Assembly: GCA_016648135.1 (NCBI GenBank)
Contig: JADDOH010008069.1
Location: forward strand, 88,058-152,057
Direction: 5' to 3'
From: Agrypnia vestita
Taxonomy: Eukaryota > Arthropoda > Insecta > Trichoptera > Phryganeidae
DNA: 64,000 bases
Shown here: piece after piece, positions 54,490 to 64,000 of the stretch
How the letters are laid out: each line of letters begins with the position of its first letter
How positions within the stretch are numbered: position 1 is the stretch's first letter
The notes under the pieces: generated by a model
Databases searched by the model: none
The model's input: only the letters and a program-made list of their open reading frames with translations
Told to the model about the DNA's origin: nothing
Translations under genes and position numbers: made by a program

Positions 54490-55025
54490 CTGTATTACCT
54501 GTTATCTCCCAAAATCCCCCGGACCCAAATGTCACAATATCTAAACCTTCTTATCTACTATAGTGCACATCTACAAAAAATATTTCAGGTTTGATACCAT
54601 TACAGAAGTCTGGCGGTCATTGGCTCTTGGTCTGTTATGATTTTTACGCCATGTAAGAAAATAGAACTATAGAACAAAACATTGAACTTCCATCATCGAA
54701 ATTCTATATTCATTCATTTTTAGGTACAAAGTAATATTAAGAACTATTGTCAAGGTCGTATTTAAGATAGGAATTTATCTAAATATGTTCTCTCTCAATG
54801 GAAGAGGTCTCGCTGAAAAAGCCCCCAGACGGCTTGCCCTGGTAGCATTTCGTAAAAGCTTGCCACCCCATTAAAGCGTAATTTATTTTGTAACAGCTTA
54901 ACTTTCACAGTTATTCCATGGTGAATAATTAAATAAATCTCGTACTGTAAACTTTCCAAATTACGAAATGTGTTTTTATAGTAAAGTTGTTAGAAATATA
55001 AGCATTGTCATGTTTTGTTTGACAT
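54490..55025. other. Unassigned DNA
   Basis: The stretch 54590-54660 and the stretch 54790-54875 are less AT-rich, without recognisable coding or repeat content. Confidence 0.4.
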
Positions 55026-55030
55026 CACTA

Positions 55031-55171
55031 AGGGCCGGTTGTTTCAAGTTGGATTAAAGTAAGCGTTCTTTTAAAGCATAGATTTTTACGTTCTCCACCA
55101 ATCAGACGATCCCGTAAAAATCTATGCTTTAATCGACCGCTTACTTTGATCGAACTTGAAACAACCGGGTC
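55031..55171. mobile_element. Palindromic MITE H, copy 2 (TA target)
   Basis: AGGGCCGGTTGTTTCAAGTT and GAACTTGAAACAACCGGGTC are the termini. TA flanks both sides (55029-55030 and 55172-55173). It aligns throughout with copy 1 at 22011-22156; the right arm has more substitutions. Confidence 0.85.
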
Positions 55172-55344
55172 TAACCAAGTATAAATTCTCCACATGTCAT
55201 GAGATTTTTTAAAGCGGAAGGATTTGTAGTGGTTAACGAGATTGGTAGCGACAAAGGGTAATATGATAAATAAGATATTTTTAAAATAGTAACCTTTTAA
55301 ATTGGATAGAAAACATAAACTTTGTTACCAATACTGGAGTTAAA

Positions 55345-55435
55345 TTACACTTTATATTTTACCACTCGAGTTTTGAGAGTAGTATTAGAATCTCTCATCG
55401 ACAAGTAAAGTATCAAACTTACTACTTTCAAATAC
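55345..55435. repeat. Inverted-repeat element K, partial copy 2
   Basis: CTTTATATTTTACCACTCGA, GTATTAGAATCTCTCATCGA and ACAAGTAAAGTATC match the left part of 46595-46728. Confidence 0.55.
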
Positions 55436-55439
55436 GGGA

Positions 55440-55617
55440 ATTTTTATTTCATCTATTTGGTAGAAATACAAATAATAAATTAATTAGGTACTGACAAAAA
55501 AGTCAGAGTTACTGGTGTAAAGATGGTTGTAGCGCTATTGAGAAAGGAGATGAGTCGGTAAAAGTTAAGCAAATTAATACCTGAGTTCAAATTTATTTTG
55601 ATTTTCTAAACTTAAAA
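55440..55617. other. AT-rich spacer
   Basis: I see no feature. Confidence 0.5.
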
Positions 55618-55704
55618 TTAAGGTACTGATACACATGCTTATTAGTGGCACGTGAGCATGCGCAGTATTGAACTTCTTTAGCCCTTGCTTATTAGTGGCA
55701 TGTG

Positions 55705-55761
55705 TGACATCAGCATGCTCATAAATCAACCGTCGGTTGATTTATGAGCATGCTGATGTCA
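55705..55761. repeat. Perfect 28-bp palindrome inside the Harbinger-type element
   Basis: The arms 55705-55732 and 55734-55761 are exact complements (outer TGACATCAGCATGCTCATAA) with a single-base centre. Confidence 0.9.
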
Positions 55762-55886
55762 TTCACTATTAGAAGGGGTATTTTCGAGCATGTGTGAACA
55801 GGCTTGCTTATGAGCACGCTTATGTCATTCGCGGCTAGTATCGATTATCAATGCGATCTTCTCAGTCCGCGACAGATGAAACAAAT

Positions 55887-56057
55887 ATGGCGCGTTGGGG
55901 AGATGACAAAACATTATTTTTCGTCTCTTATTATAGGAATCACGAATGTCTGTGGAATACTCGGTCCCCGCTATGTAAAAATATTATAGAAAGAAACAAT
56001 TTTTATGAAACTTTATTAAAAGACATGAATGATTCAAATCTTACAAAAAAATTATAA
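55887..56057 (+). pseudogene. MADF-domain protein, N-terminal half
   Basis: The frame begins MARWGDDKTLFFVSYYRNHE and continues CLWNTRSPLCKN, IIERNNFYETLLKDMN to a stop after 56 codons. W-DD-T--L---YR---CLWN--SP-YKN--RR is the start of a MADF DNA-binding domain (about 85 residues in full), so the domain is cut short. Harbinger transposons carry a second Myb/SANT- or MADF-type protein next to the transposase, which fits the TIRs and TTA target here. An upstream ATG at 55851 is out of the domain. Confidence 0.6.
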
Positions 56058-56088
56058 AAAATAAAATCAAAAATGTGCGGATGGAAAC

Positions 56089-56333
56089 TCGGGAACTATT
56101 TTAATTTATTGGTTCACTTGAATTTCCTGTTTCAGTTTACAAAGTTTCCATTTTGAACAAGAGCGTCCCTATTCTATGAAAAGAGTATGCCAGTTATAAG
56201 AATGTGTGTTTGATTAAACCCGGAAACTGTTTTGATTTATTGGTTCACTTGAATTTTCTATTTTAGTTTGCAAAGTTTCAATTTTGAACTAGAATTCCTC
56301 TGTATTCTATGACAAGAGCGTGCCAGTAATAAG
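56089..56333 (+). repeat. Direct duplication inside the Harbinger-type element
   Basis: Two copies of about 113 bp (56089-56200 and 56219-56333) share ATTTATTGGTTCACTTGAAT, GTTTACAAAGTTTCCATTTT-like and CTATGAAAAGAGTATGCCAG-like blocks. Confidence 0.8.
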
Positions 56334-56494
56334 CATATGATTTTGATTGTTAGCTTTGAGCATGCCTATTTGTGAGCATGCTTAAAATAAGCATGCTAAT
56401 AATGAGCTAGTGTGTACAGTTATTAGGGCATACTAGTTTTGAGCGTGCTAATGAGCATGCTCAAAATAAGCATGTGTATCTGTTCCTTTATTCA

Positions 56495-58735
56495 CGCTCG
56501 ACGGGATTAAGAAGTTGAATGGTACATAAATGTAATGAATGATTATTATCCATGATGTGGTTCGAGAATTCAGAAACTTATTAGTAGACAAAAAACAGCT
56601 CTTTTATCCTAGACTATGTTGAGATTTCTCAAATTTGAATGATGTTTTTTCTATTTCAATTTCCGCATTAAATATCGTGAATTCAGCTTTTTTCTTAATG
56701 ATATAGGTATCTTAATGATATACTTTTGACTTTAAATTGAGACGTAACGCGCCTAAGGCCCGAATACTGTAAATGACGCTTTTGAAGAGCATTTTAACCT
56801 TTAAACCATTAAGTATTAACTCTGCATTCGTACTAATCGTACTTATAGATTGCCACAGTAGACGTTTAAAACATGGAATATATGGTTGGAAATTCTTACT
56901 TTCATTAAAAAGTACTTCCAATTTAATGAATCATAACATATCAATAATCACTTCAATACTATTGGGTCTAGAACCCACAATAGGTCTTGGCCTATGTACC
57001 ACACATATATCTTACGTATGTCATATGTCTACACATATAATATGATGTTTTTCAAAACGAAAAATAACATTTTCAGTCTAGATTAATATGTTTTTTTTAT
57101 TATTAACGTTTATAAAACTTTGAAGCTTTTGCAATATGCACAACAAATTATCTCTAAAACTTTTCTCTGTGTAAAAGATTTTCTCGACTATGGTCAGTGA
57201 TTGTTACTCTAATTCATCAGTTGTAGAAATCTAATCAAAGAGGCTAATCTAATTATGCTATGAAGTGTTACAGGTACGCAATATTCTGTAACATTGTACA
57301 GTAATTAACTATTTAATTAATTAATTAATGGCGTCTAATGCAAGCCTTGGGGCTTAATTCCATTATATCTACAGACCACATTTAATTTCTAAAATACGCC
57401 AGGATATTAATAATTCCACCAAAACTTCATTATGATTAAATTACGGTATTGAATATAAAATATTTATTGTGGCGTAAATCATAATTTCCCGTTCTATAAG
57501 CTGATTTATGTATATAAAAAAACGATTCGATTCGAATGAATTCCATAAAAATGAGGGGAATATCTGTCGGTACAATTTATAATCTAGATGTATTACTAGA
57601 TTTAAAATAACAACGAAAATACATTGCATTTGTTTTGTTGAACGTGATAATCGCTTACTTCCGCGCGATAGAATAGACAGCGGATTTGGTTTTTTTATTT
57701 TGTCATTTTTTATTTCATTTATTTTACCAAAAGAGCAGTTATGACGTGCTCCCAAATGTTATGCATGATAGGATAATTAATATACGTATTGTCACATAAA
57801 ATATTCCTGTCAAATATTTCTTTATCATCAAATCATCAATAATATTTTAGTCTAAATGCAGTTGGTGGATGCATTGTCTGCATGCCTAGTATTAAAACCG
57901 TTCCAGACGAAGCCCCTTATATCTATATTGTAATTAGACAGGAACAAAAATGCACAAACGTATAAAATTACACAAGTTGGTTGTTTTGACTGTTGCAATA
58001 AATTATAATTTATTGCGTTAAAATTTTTGAATTTCGATTAACAAACATGCAACACAAAATGCTGTATAAAATGAAAACCATTCAATTCAATAATTTGAGT
58101 TCAATTATTCATACTCATTTTGTATTATGCGCACAACAATGTTTTTATTGTAAATTGTTAATAATTGTAAACAAGCAAGCCTTTTACCGTTTCATCATAT
58201 TCATCCATATTTTTTAATAATCCAGAAAATAAATAAAGGACAGTTGTACGCGCAAGTATCAAAAAAGTTAGTAAATTGATAAATCATTGAATATTGCAGA
58301 AATAGATTACACGCCGGCATATTGATATACAAAATAGAAATTGTTGCATTAACACAAAAAAAATTATTGTGTAAGGTTCAAAATTGAAAAGCTGTAGGAG
58401 ACACAAATCACTATTTACAAGGCTTTCTAAAATAAGAATATAATTTATATAAAAGAGAGAAAAATGGTTCCAGATGTAAAAATTTGAAATTCCACGAAAT
58501 TCCAGGCAAAAAAATGATACAACAAAACACTCTTTCTGCTTTCTTGCTTTCTGCAAAAATTGAATTATTATTATATTGTAATATATAATAACATTTTTGT
58601 ACCGTAGTATAAAAATATTATATAATACAATAAATGTGAAACATATATTTAATAAAAAATTATCCGATGATTCGGTAATGGAATTTAGACATTTTTACTG
58701 ATAAACCGGTTTTTCCGTTAACCGGTATTTCATGC
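56495..58735. other. AT-rich unassigned DNA
   Basis: Over 2.2 kb I see no gene or known repeat. A 104-codon minus-strand frame (57755-57441) and a 90-codon plus-strand frame (56773-57045) are AT-rich and motif-free. A (TTAA)n-like run lies at 57310-57328. Confidence 0.45.
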
Positions 58736-58739
58736 CCTA

Positions 58740-58830
58740 GTCGGGGTAGAAGAGTGTGGTACTTTGTCTTTTCCAACTATACCCGCGGAGAATCTCGGTA
58801 GTCAATTGGTTAGTTAGTTAGTCAGTCAAC
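58740..58830 (+). repeat. Dispersed repeat L, copy 2
   Basis: TCGGGGTAGAAGAGTGTGGT, ACCCGCGGAGAATCTCGGTA and (TTAG)n match 46855-46940. Confidence 0.5.
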
Positions 58831-58834
58831 TCGT

Positions 58835-59515
58835 TCAGTAATTGGAAGAATTTTAAATTGATTTTGAGTGGGTATATTAATTTATAAATATTTATAAAAA
58901 ATTAAAATTTTCACAAAGGTTTAATTTTCACGAATTCATCCGTAGTTGAAAATTAATTCATTGTTCTACAAGTAAATAAAAGCCAGTGAGGTTTGTTGAT
59001 TGCCAATCTTTCAATGGAATTGCTTTAATCCATTGCAAGATTGTTCCCTTTTAGGACAACAGAGTCGCAAATTCCCAAAGCAATTAATTACCCTACACGG
59101 TGCCCAATAATAATCATGAAACATAACTTGACACATGGAATATATAAAATACAACTAAATAAAATGTTAGGACTTAACAACGCACCTATTCCAAAAACTC
59201 TAACTATAAAAATTTAAAATATATATTTGAAGGAATGTTATATTCACTGTTATCAACGTTGAAGAAACCTGGTGATAAAAAATTATACAGTCTGTGACAT
59301 TTAAAAAAATATCATATGTACTTAATTAAATACAATGAGTGCAGTACAATTTATGAATAAACATGTACTGTAAGATACCGTGAGCGTGTCAAACGTGTCA
59401 GTGGGGCAGCGCATAGAAGACGCAAAAGAAAATATTATGAAAGTATGGTGCCAGATGTCAATTGACATAGGGCGTCCGCGGAAAACTTGACATTATCAGG
59501 CGAACGAACCAGTTG
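58835..59515. other. AT-rich unassigned DNA
   Basis: I see nothing recognisable; 59390-59500 is somewhat less AT-rich. Confidence 0.45.
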
Positions 59516-59519
59516 ACAT

Positions 59520-59569
59520 GTAAATAAGTGACTACGTGTCACATGGTACATGTGTAGTCACTTATTTAC
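59520..59569. repeat. Perfect 16-bp hairpin
   Basis: GTAAATAAGTGACTAC (59520-59535) is inverted at 59554-59569. The 18-base loop itself contains the palindrome ACATGGTACATGT. Confidence 0.9.
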
Positions 59570-59574
59570 GTGTC

Positions 59575-60435
59575 ATGGTACATGGGAAAATAACACCAGA
59601 ATAGTAGAATTTGGCATTAGTTTAAAGGTATGCGACAATCTGGAGTTTTAACGCAGGTGTATCTAATATATAGCACGTTGGAAAAAATGTTAGAAATGAA
59701 GTTAAAGTAAAAAATACTGAACCTGTTAATTACTACAGCAAGTACGAATAGCCTCTAAGCGATTACTTTTATTACACTTTTGTTGTCTTGTTTGATTCTT
59801 ATTTGTTTCAAATTATAAAGTATCATTCTTTTAACAGGACTGATAATAAAATTTCTTTTAATTGAGGTATGATAAATATATTTAAGAGTGTTTTTAGTTT
59901 TCTTTTCATTTTTAGGTATAATTTTTTTGAAAATTTTCAAAGAATAAGACAGTTGACTGGTCCTCCTTTAGCCACACCAACGACAATTCTAACACGTGGA
60001 AACTCATAATGGTCCTCTTTACTTAAGAAAATAGCCCACACGAGTAGAAAAATGTAAAGGGTTTACTAATTAGTACAAACCATTCATTTATACCTGCACT
60101 AATGTATGGACTCATGTTTTGTGCTCGTTGCTGCACGCAAGTTGAGAAAGATCCACGCTTTTCTAGTTGCACAGCACACGGCATTTATACTGGTTTTATA
60201 CTTACAAGATTAAAAAAAACTCAAAATGTTCATACCTACCTACTGAAAAAAAGAAAATTTGATTTGAATCGCTTTTGTTATGAAGATGCGACATGTGTTT
60301 TTTTTTGTGTTTATGTAAATAAGGTTATAATTACATAGTTTTTGATTTTTTTAGATATTTACGTTACATATAAAATGCAATGTAAAGAAAATTTTTGAAT
60401 AGTGTCGCCTTTGTTTTGAACGTGCGACATATGGG
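59575..60435. other. AT-rich unassigned DNA
   Basis: Near 60085-60120 the plus strand reads FIPALMYGLMF, which could be a trace of the VLLYG region of a non-LTR RT, but nothing around it supports this. Otherwise nothing is recognised. Confidence 0.3.
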
Positions 60436-60439
60436 TTTT

Positions 60440-60725
60440 ATTCTTCTTCTTGCTTGTACTGTCCCAACTCATAGCCTAGGTAGGCTGTTGGGGTCGACTC
60501 TTCTCGTTCTCGGGTTATATATCTTCTTTGGTTCTGGGTATCGCTTTCATCCAAGCCGTTCCTTTGTAATATTTTGGAGCATTAAGTCATCCAGGAGTTC
60601 TTTGGTCTCTCTCTGGATGACTGTCGATGAAGCTCCGTAGACATTGCCTGCTTCACTGTGTGGTCTCCGTCTTATGCGCCCGTACAAACTCAATTGTCGC
60701 TCTATCAGTTTACTATTATGTCCGT
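60440..60725 (-). mobile_element. Non-LTR retrotransposon 3' end, family M
   Basis: On the minus strand, IRRRPHSEAGNVYGASSTVI-like sequence, a PRGRPK/SSRE region and RRVDPNS near 60490 follow the same order as the plus-strand copy at 61990-62262. The 3' terminus (TTGGGACAGTACAAGCAAGA) is nearly identical in both. The frame is disrupted. Confidence 0.65.
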
Positions 60726-60729
60726 GACA

Positions 60730-61955
60730 ACCAGGCTACCACGAATGTGTGAACTTTTAACCAGGTTTTGTTTGTATTCACGAATAACATATTAGAATGA
60801 GGTAGTTTTTTAATATTGTTTTTAGTTATTCACAATAACTAAAAACTATAATAAGGCAAGCGAGCATATTTTGAAAAAATAATCGTTTATATAGTTCATA
60901 TAAACACCTGCTTATGTATATATTTGTACATACAAATTTATCATATTGTCACTCAAGAGATCGTCAATCAAGAATTCGATGGATTGTTTTCCAATTATTA
61001 GAAAGAACTAGAAGTCAGTCGATCGTACCCGAATGTTTACGAAAAGACATTATCTGTGTAAAGGGCTACATAGCCGCTACACGACACACAGTTGTTTTTG
61101 ACAGCAAAGCATTACCATGGAACAGCGATTCGCTGCGCGTTATATCGATCTGCGAAATAGATTAAGTGAGTATCTACCGGGTGTTGGATAGTGAATATTT
61201 GCGATCACAGACGTGCGAATATTCTAGAAGACGAGTATAAAGTTTTCCACAGACGAGTGATTAGTGTGAATTAAATAATGGCGCTCCAATTAAATTTGTG
61301 TCCAGTGACTTTCGCGATTGAATAAAATCATTAATTAATTTTAAAAGTTTGATACCGTGACAATATTCTTTCTTAAGTAATCAAAATAATGTTTTAAGCG
61401 TCCAAGCAGAAAGAGATTTGAATTCAGTTAAAGCTTAACTGTTTATTTAAGGTACGCCCTGTGTTCATCAAATCTCAAAGTGTATATTAAGAAAGCTTCT
61501 CAAAGTGTATAGTATGAACGCTTCTCGAAGACCGTTTACTTCAGTTTGTTATTGTTTGTGTGTCGGCTCCTTGATCAGAATGATTATGCAACAAACTGCA
61601 CAGACGTTGCGCATTACTTGCTAATATTATCATGATGGAATTATAAGATAGTGTAATAGATTCTGTGAGAAATTCACATTTTTATTTCTTAGATTAAATG
61701 CCACATCTGATGCCTGATCTAATATTACAATGATTAGGGTTGTACAATCTTGATTGTACATTTTAAGACTGCGGTAGGATGTCTTCTACAAGTGATATTC
61801 TTTTCTAAGAATAATTAGTAAAGGTAACATTATGTTTGCAATTTTTGTTTAAAATTAAAACCACTATTTATTGATAAATCAACAAAATTTTTACATAATA
61901 ATATAAAAATGATGTATTTATCAACAAGGATAGAGATAATATTTAAAAAAATGAG
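60730..61955. other. Unassigned DNA between two retrotransposon tails
   Basis: A 13-bp hairpin lies at 60818-60846. The part 60950-61180 is less AT-rich, with an 83-codon frame (60914-61165) that ends just before a donor-like AAGTGAGTAT; it might be a 5' exon of an unknown gene. The word TCTCAAAGTGTATA is repeated near 61470 and 61500. Confidence 0.3.
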
Positions 61956-61989
61956 GGGCTTATAATTGATGATTGATGATTGATCATTT

Positions 61990-62262
61990 TATATACCTAG
62001 GTAAAATTTTATCTAAAAATTTGGGGCATATAAGACGGAGACCACCAGACCACACACTGAAGCAGGCAATGTCTATGGAGCTTGATCTACAGTCATCCAG
62101 AGGAAGACCAAAGAACTCCTGGATGACTCAATGCTCCAAAACATTACAGAAAAATGGCAATACCCAGAACCGAAGAAGATATATAGCCTGAGAACGAGAA
62201 GAGCCGACCCAACAGCTTATCTAGGCAATGATTTGGGACAGTGCAAGGAAGAAGAAAAAATA
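61990..62262 (+). mobile_element. Non-LTR retrotransposon 3' end, family M
   Basis: RRRPPDHTLKQAMSMELDLQ followed by SSRGRPKNSWMTQCSKTLQK and, in another frame, RRADPTA is the GRPKN-W, then RRADPTA tail of a common insect endonuclease/RT family. The last bases are GATTTGGGACAGTGCAAGGA followed by an AAG-rich tail. Confidence 0.75.
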
Positions 62263-62269
62263 AGAGATA

Positions 62270-63375
62270 AAATTTTAGCTAGGTATATTAAAAAAACAAC
62301 GGGATTATAAATTTTACATATAAATAATTGTTGGAGTTTTTAGAAAAGCAATTTAAGTATTTTAAATAATCAAATAATTTTTTCAGATAGTTCCCTTTTA
62401 AATTTGTTTTTACATTTTTTCACAATGAGCTATTCAACTCTAATATATTTTTTGTTTTGTTTTTGTTAATGTCTATATTTACAACAATTTTTTTTAGTAA
62501 ATATTGTATCCTGAGAAAAGCACAAACCTTATAACTTGATTATTAAATAAATAGTTTTTTATTTTTATTTATATAAACTGGCTGTAAGCCCGTGAAAAGT
62601 CAAGGTACACAATAATAATTAATAATGACCCTTGCCTATAACCAGGGCCGCGCGCTGATTGCGTGTCTCACTCTAATTAACTAAAGTTGTAACAGAAAAA
62701 AAACAGAAAATTACTGACGTTACGGACAGACAGACATTCAAAATTAGAATACAATAATATGTTACTACAATGTTATTGAGCTTTTATTGAAAAACTAGAA
62801 TATAAGAATTAACACTTATTAAATATAAATAATAGACATCAGATATTTTTCAAAAAAGATTTGTCAATTTCATTTTTTTCTTATACATATTTTCTTCAAT
62901 AAAAATATTATTCACCGATGTTAATTAATTAGGTCATGGCGGGAAAGAAAATATAATCATCAAGTCACGAAGTCAGAAAACGAAACGCATTCAAGGATGA
63001 TTACTAAAATTAATATTTTTTACATACTTTTTTTGAAAAAGTTAGATTTAGTTTGTAAAGACGTATTCAATTGATAAAATTATTATTAGATGTATGATAA
63101 ATGTATTATAATTTGTCAATTATTCCTTTCACCATTTGCGCCTGAAAATAATCAAAATTAAAGAAAAAAAATCATTTTCGCCCTGTAATATTTTAGTAAC
63201 AATTACATTCAACTCTTCGTATTTACATTTATGGGTTTTATGTAATTGTCTTTTTTTGTGTAGGTATTTAATGCGAAATCGTATATTTATTTTTTATTAC
63301 ACGTTCAATACACTGTATGAAAGTTTCTAAAAAAATGTTTTAATAATTTTTTTCTATAAAAACATTTCTTTATAA
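62270..63375. other. AT-rich unassigned DNA
   Basis: The segment 62630-62680 (CCAGGGCCGCGCGCTGATTG) is GC-richer and could be the border of an element. No gene is recognised. Confidence 0.45.
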
Positions 63376-63378
63376 ATA

Positions 63379-64000
63379 TTAGGTCCTTACATATGAAATT
63401 GGTGTTTTGCGCTACTGGCAAATTTGATTTCAAATATCTTCTCTTTGGTTAGGAATTCCAAATCCAAATTTATACAGCTATTTACTCATGTATTTTTGTT
63501 TTGAAAATTATAATTCATTTGTTTTTTCCTCAATTGTTTTTTTCTTTGCGTCACTCAGTTTACAAAATGAAAAACTTGAAATATCGCGTTATTTACGAGT
63601 ACGAGTTCCACAGTGGCACCAGTGCTGCAGAAACGGCTCGAAGGATTAATGATGTGTATGGCGACGGTGCCGCAAAAGAAAACACAGTGCGTTTTTGGTT
63701 CCAACGTTTTCGTTCTGGAAATTTCGACCTGCAGAACAAGCCCCGTGGACGGCCGGAGACCAAAGTTGATAATGAAGAATTGAAGGCTATTGTGGAAGCG
63801 GATCCATCGCAAACCACATCCGAGTTAGCTGCAGGCTGCGGTGTTAGTGATAAAACTGTTTTAATCCACTTGAAGCAAATTGGTAAGGTGAAAAAGCTTG
63901 AAAGGTGGGTACCTCACGAATTGAGTGAAGTAAATCAACAAACGCGCGTTGACTGCTGCGTTGCATTACTCAACCGGCACAATAATGAAGGGATTTTAAA
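63379..64000 (+). mobile_element. Mariner transposon, left end, continues beyond window
   Basis: A TA target (63377-63378) is followed by TTAGGTCCTTACATATGAAA, which fits a mariner 5' inverted repeat of about 30 bp. About 160 bases of 5' UTR precede the transposase ATG at 63567. The right end lies outside the window. Confidence 0.8.
63567..64000 (+). CDS. Mariner transposase, N-terminal 144 codons
   Basis: The transposase cuts and pastes the element at TA sites. The visible part starts MKNLKYRVIYEYEFHSGTSA and has two helix-turn-helix units: the first around ETARRIND ... NTVRFWFQRF, the second around TTSELAAGCGVSDKTVLIHL. Between them lies the GRPE-like hook, and after them comes the linker WVPHELSE, diagnostic of mariner proteins. 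The catalytic DD34D triad lies beyond the edge. No stop or frameshift occurs in 144 codons, unlike every other element here, so it could be recent. The ATG chosen is the first in frame. Two open frames on the opposite strand over the same bases are antisense shadows. Confidence 0.9.
   Translation, partial: MKNLKYRVIYEYEFHSGTSAAETARRINDVYGDGAAKENTVRFWFQRFRSGNFDLQNKPRGRPETKVDNEELKAIVEADPSQTTSELAAGCGVSDKTVLIHLKQIGKVKKLERWVPHELSEVNQQTRVDCCVALLNRHNNEGIL

Larger units (their letters stand above)
55621..56487. mobile_element. Harbinger-type DNA transposon, internally deleted
   Basis: The terminal inverted repeats are AGGTACTGATACACATGCTT and the complement of AAGCATGTGTATCTGTTCCT; they match at most positions over about 24 bp. 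TTA lies on both sides (55618-55620 and 56488-56490), the usual three-base target of PIF/Harbinger elements. Subterminal GAGCATGC and its complement recur more than eight times. The element keeps a MADF reading frame, but no transposase. Length is 867 bp. Confidence 0.7.

Noticed and set aside
55804..55886. Upstream start codons for the MADF frame
   Set aside because: Sequence upstream of 55887 does not resemble the family, and the domain begins directly at the ATG at 55887.
57209..57226. Complement of CTGATGA as another hammerhead core
   Set aside because: No GAAA at a suitable distance and no pairing for stem II.
63555..63817. Minus-strand frames of 74 and 85 codons
   Set aside because: They are antisense to the mariner transposase frame.

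Overview
The window looks like AT-rich, gene-poor nuclear DNA from an arthropod, most probably an insect. I found no protein-coding host gene that I can name. What can be recognised is almost entirely transposable-element debris: the 3' ends of many non-LTR retrotransposons, each keeping only the last part of the reverse transcriptase reading frame, two mariner-like fragments, a Harbinger-type element with a MADF-domain reading frame, tRNA-derived SINEs, and many palindromic MITE-like elements. The insect order cannot be settled from the sequence alone; the retrotransposon families resemble those common in beetles and moths. No prokaryotic operons, rRNA genes, functional tRNA genes or CRISPR arrays are present.

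Layout. 1-2.5 kb: foldback-repeat fragments, a CpG-rich island, a dispersed repeat packed with heat-shock-element-like pentamers, and a 384-bp hairpin element. 2.5-8.5 kb: SINE, non-LTR 3' ends (one nested inside a terminal-inverted-repeat element) and a 235-bp palindrome. 8.5-19 kb: dispersed-repeat copies, SINEs and a jockey/I-like RT fragment. 19-28.6 kb: a GC-rich island, a pair of terminal inverted repeats about 1.2 kb apart, hammerhead-ribozyme-like motifs, foldback modules, an RT palm fragment with a YADD box, and two abutting MITEs. 28.8-30.5 kb: four different minus-strand non-LTR C-termini side by side. 30.9-37.2 kb: a MITE, a mariner remnant, a jockey-like C-terminus and an RT carrying four copies of a 95-bp tandem repeat. 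37.2-41.1 kb: mostly unassignable AT-rich sequence. 41.1-47.1 kb: the best copy of the dominant foldback element (about 520 bp), a CpG-rich island and an RT fragment with YADD. 47.7-56.5 kb: foldback copies, one possible host exon, GC-rich islands and the Harbinger-type element. 56.5-63.4 kb: largely unassigned AT-rich DNA with an inverted pair of retrotransposon tails. 63.4-64 kb: the left end of a mariner element whose transposase frame is open to the window edge.

Two things stand out. First, a foldback family built of palindromic modules (here called A, B, C and D), which recur in different orders and orientations at about a dozen places and which I cannot assign to a known superfamily. 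Second, a dispersed set of hammerhead-like RNA motifs (CTGATGA, stem II, GAAA, two-base-pair stem III) like those known from Penelope-like retroelements; the best are at 20349-20391 and 24292-24338. Several GC-rich islands in the AT-rich background may mark promoters or 5' exons of genes whose other exons lie outside the window.
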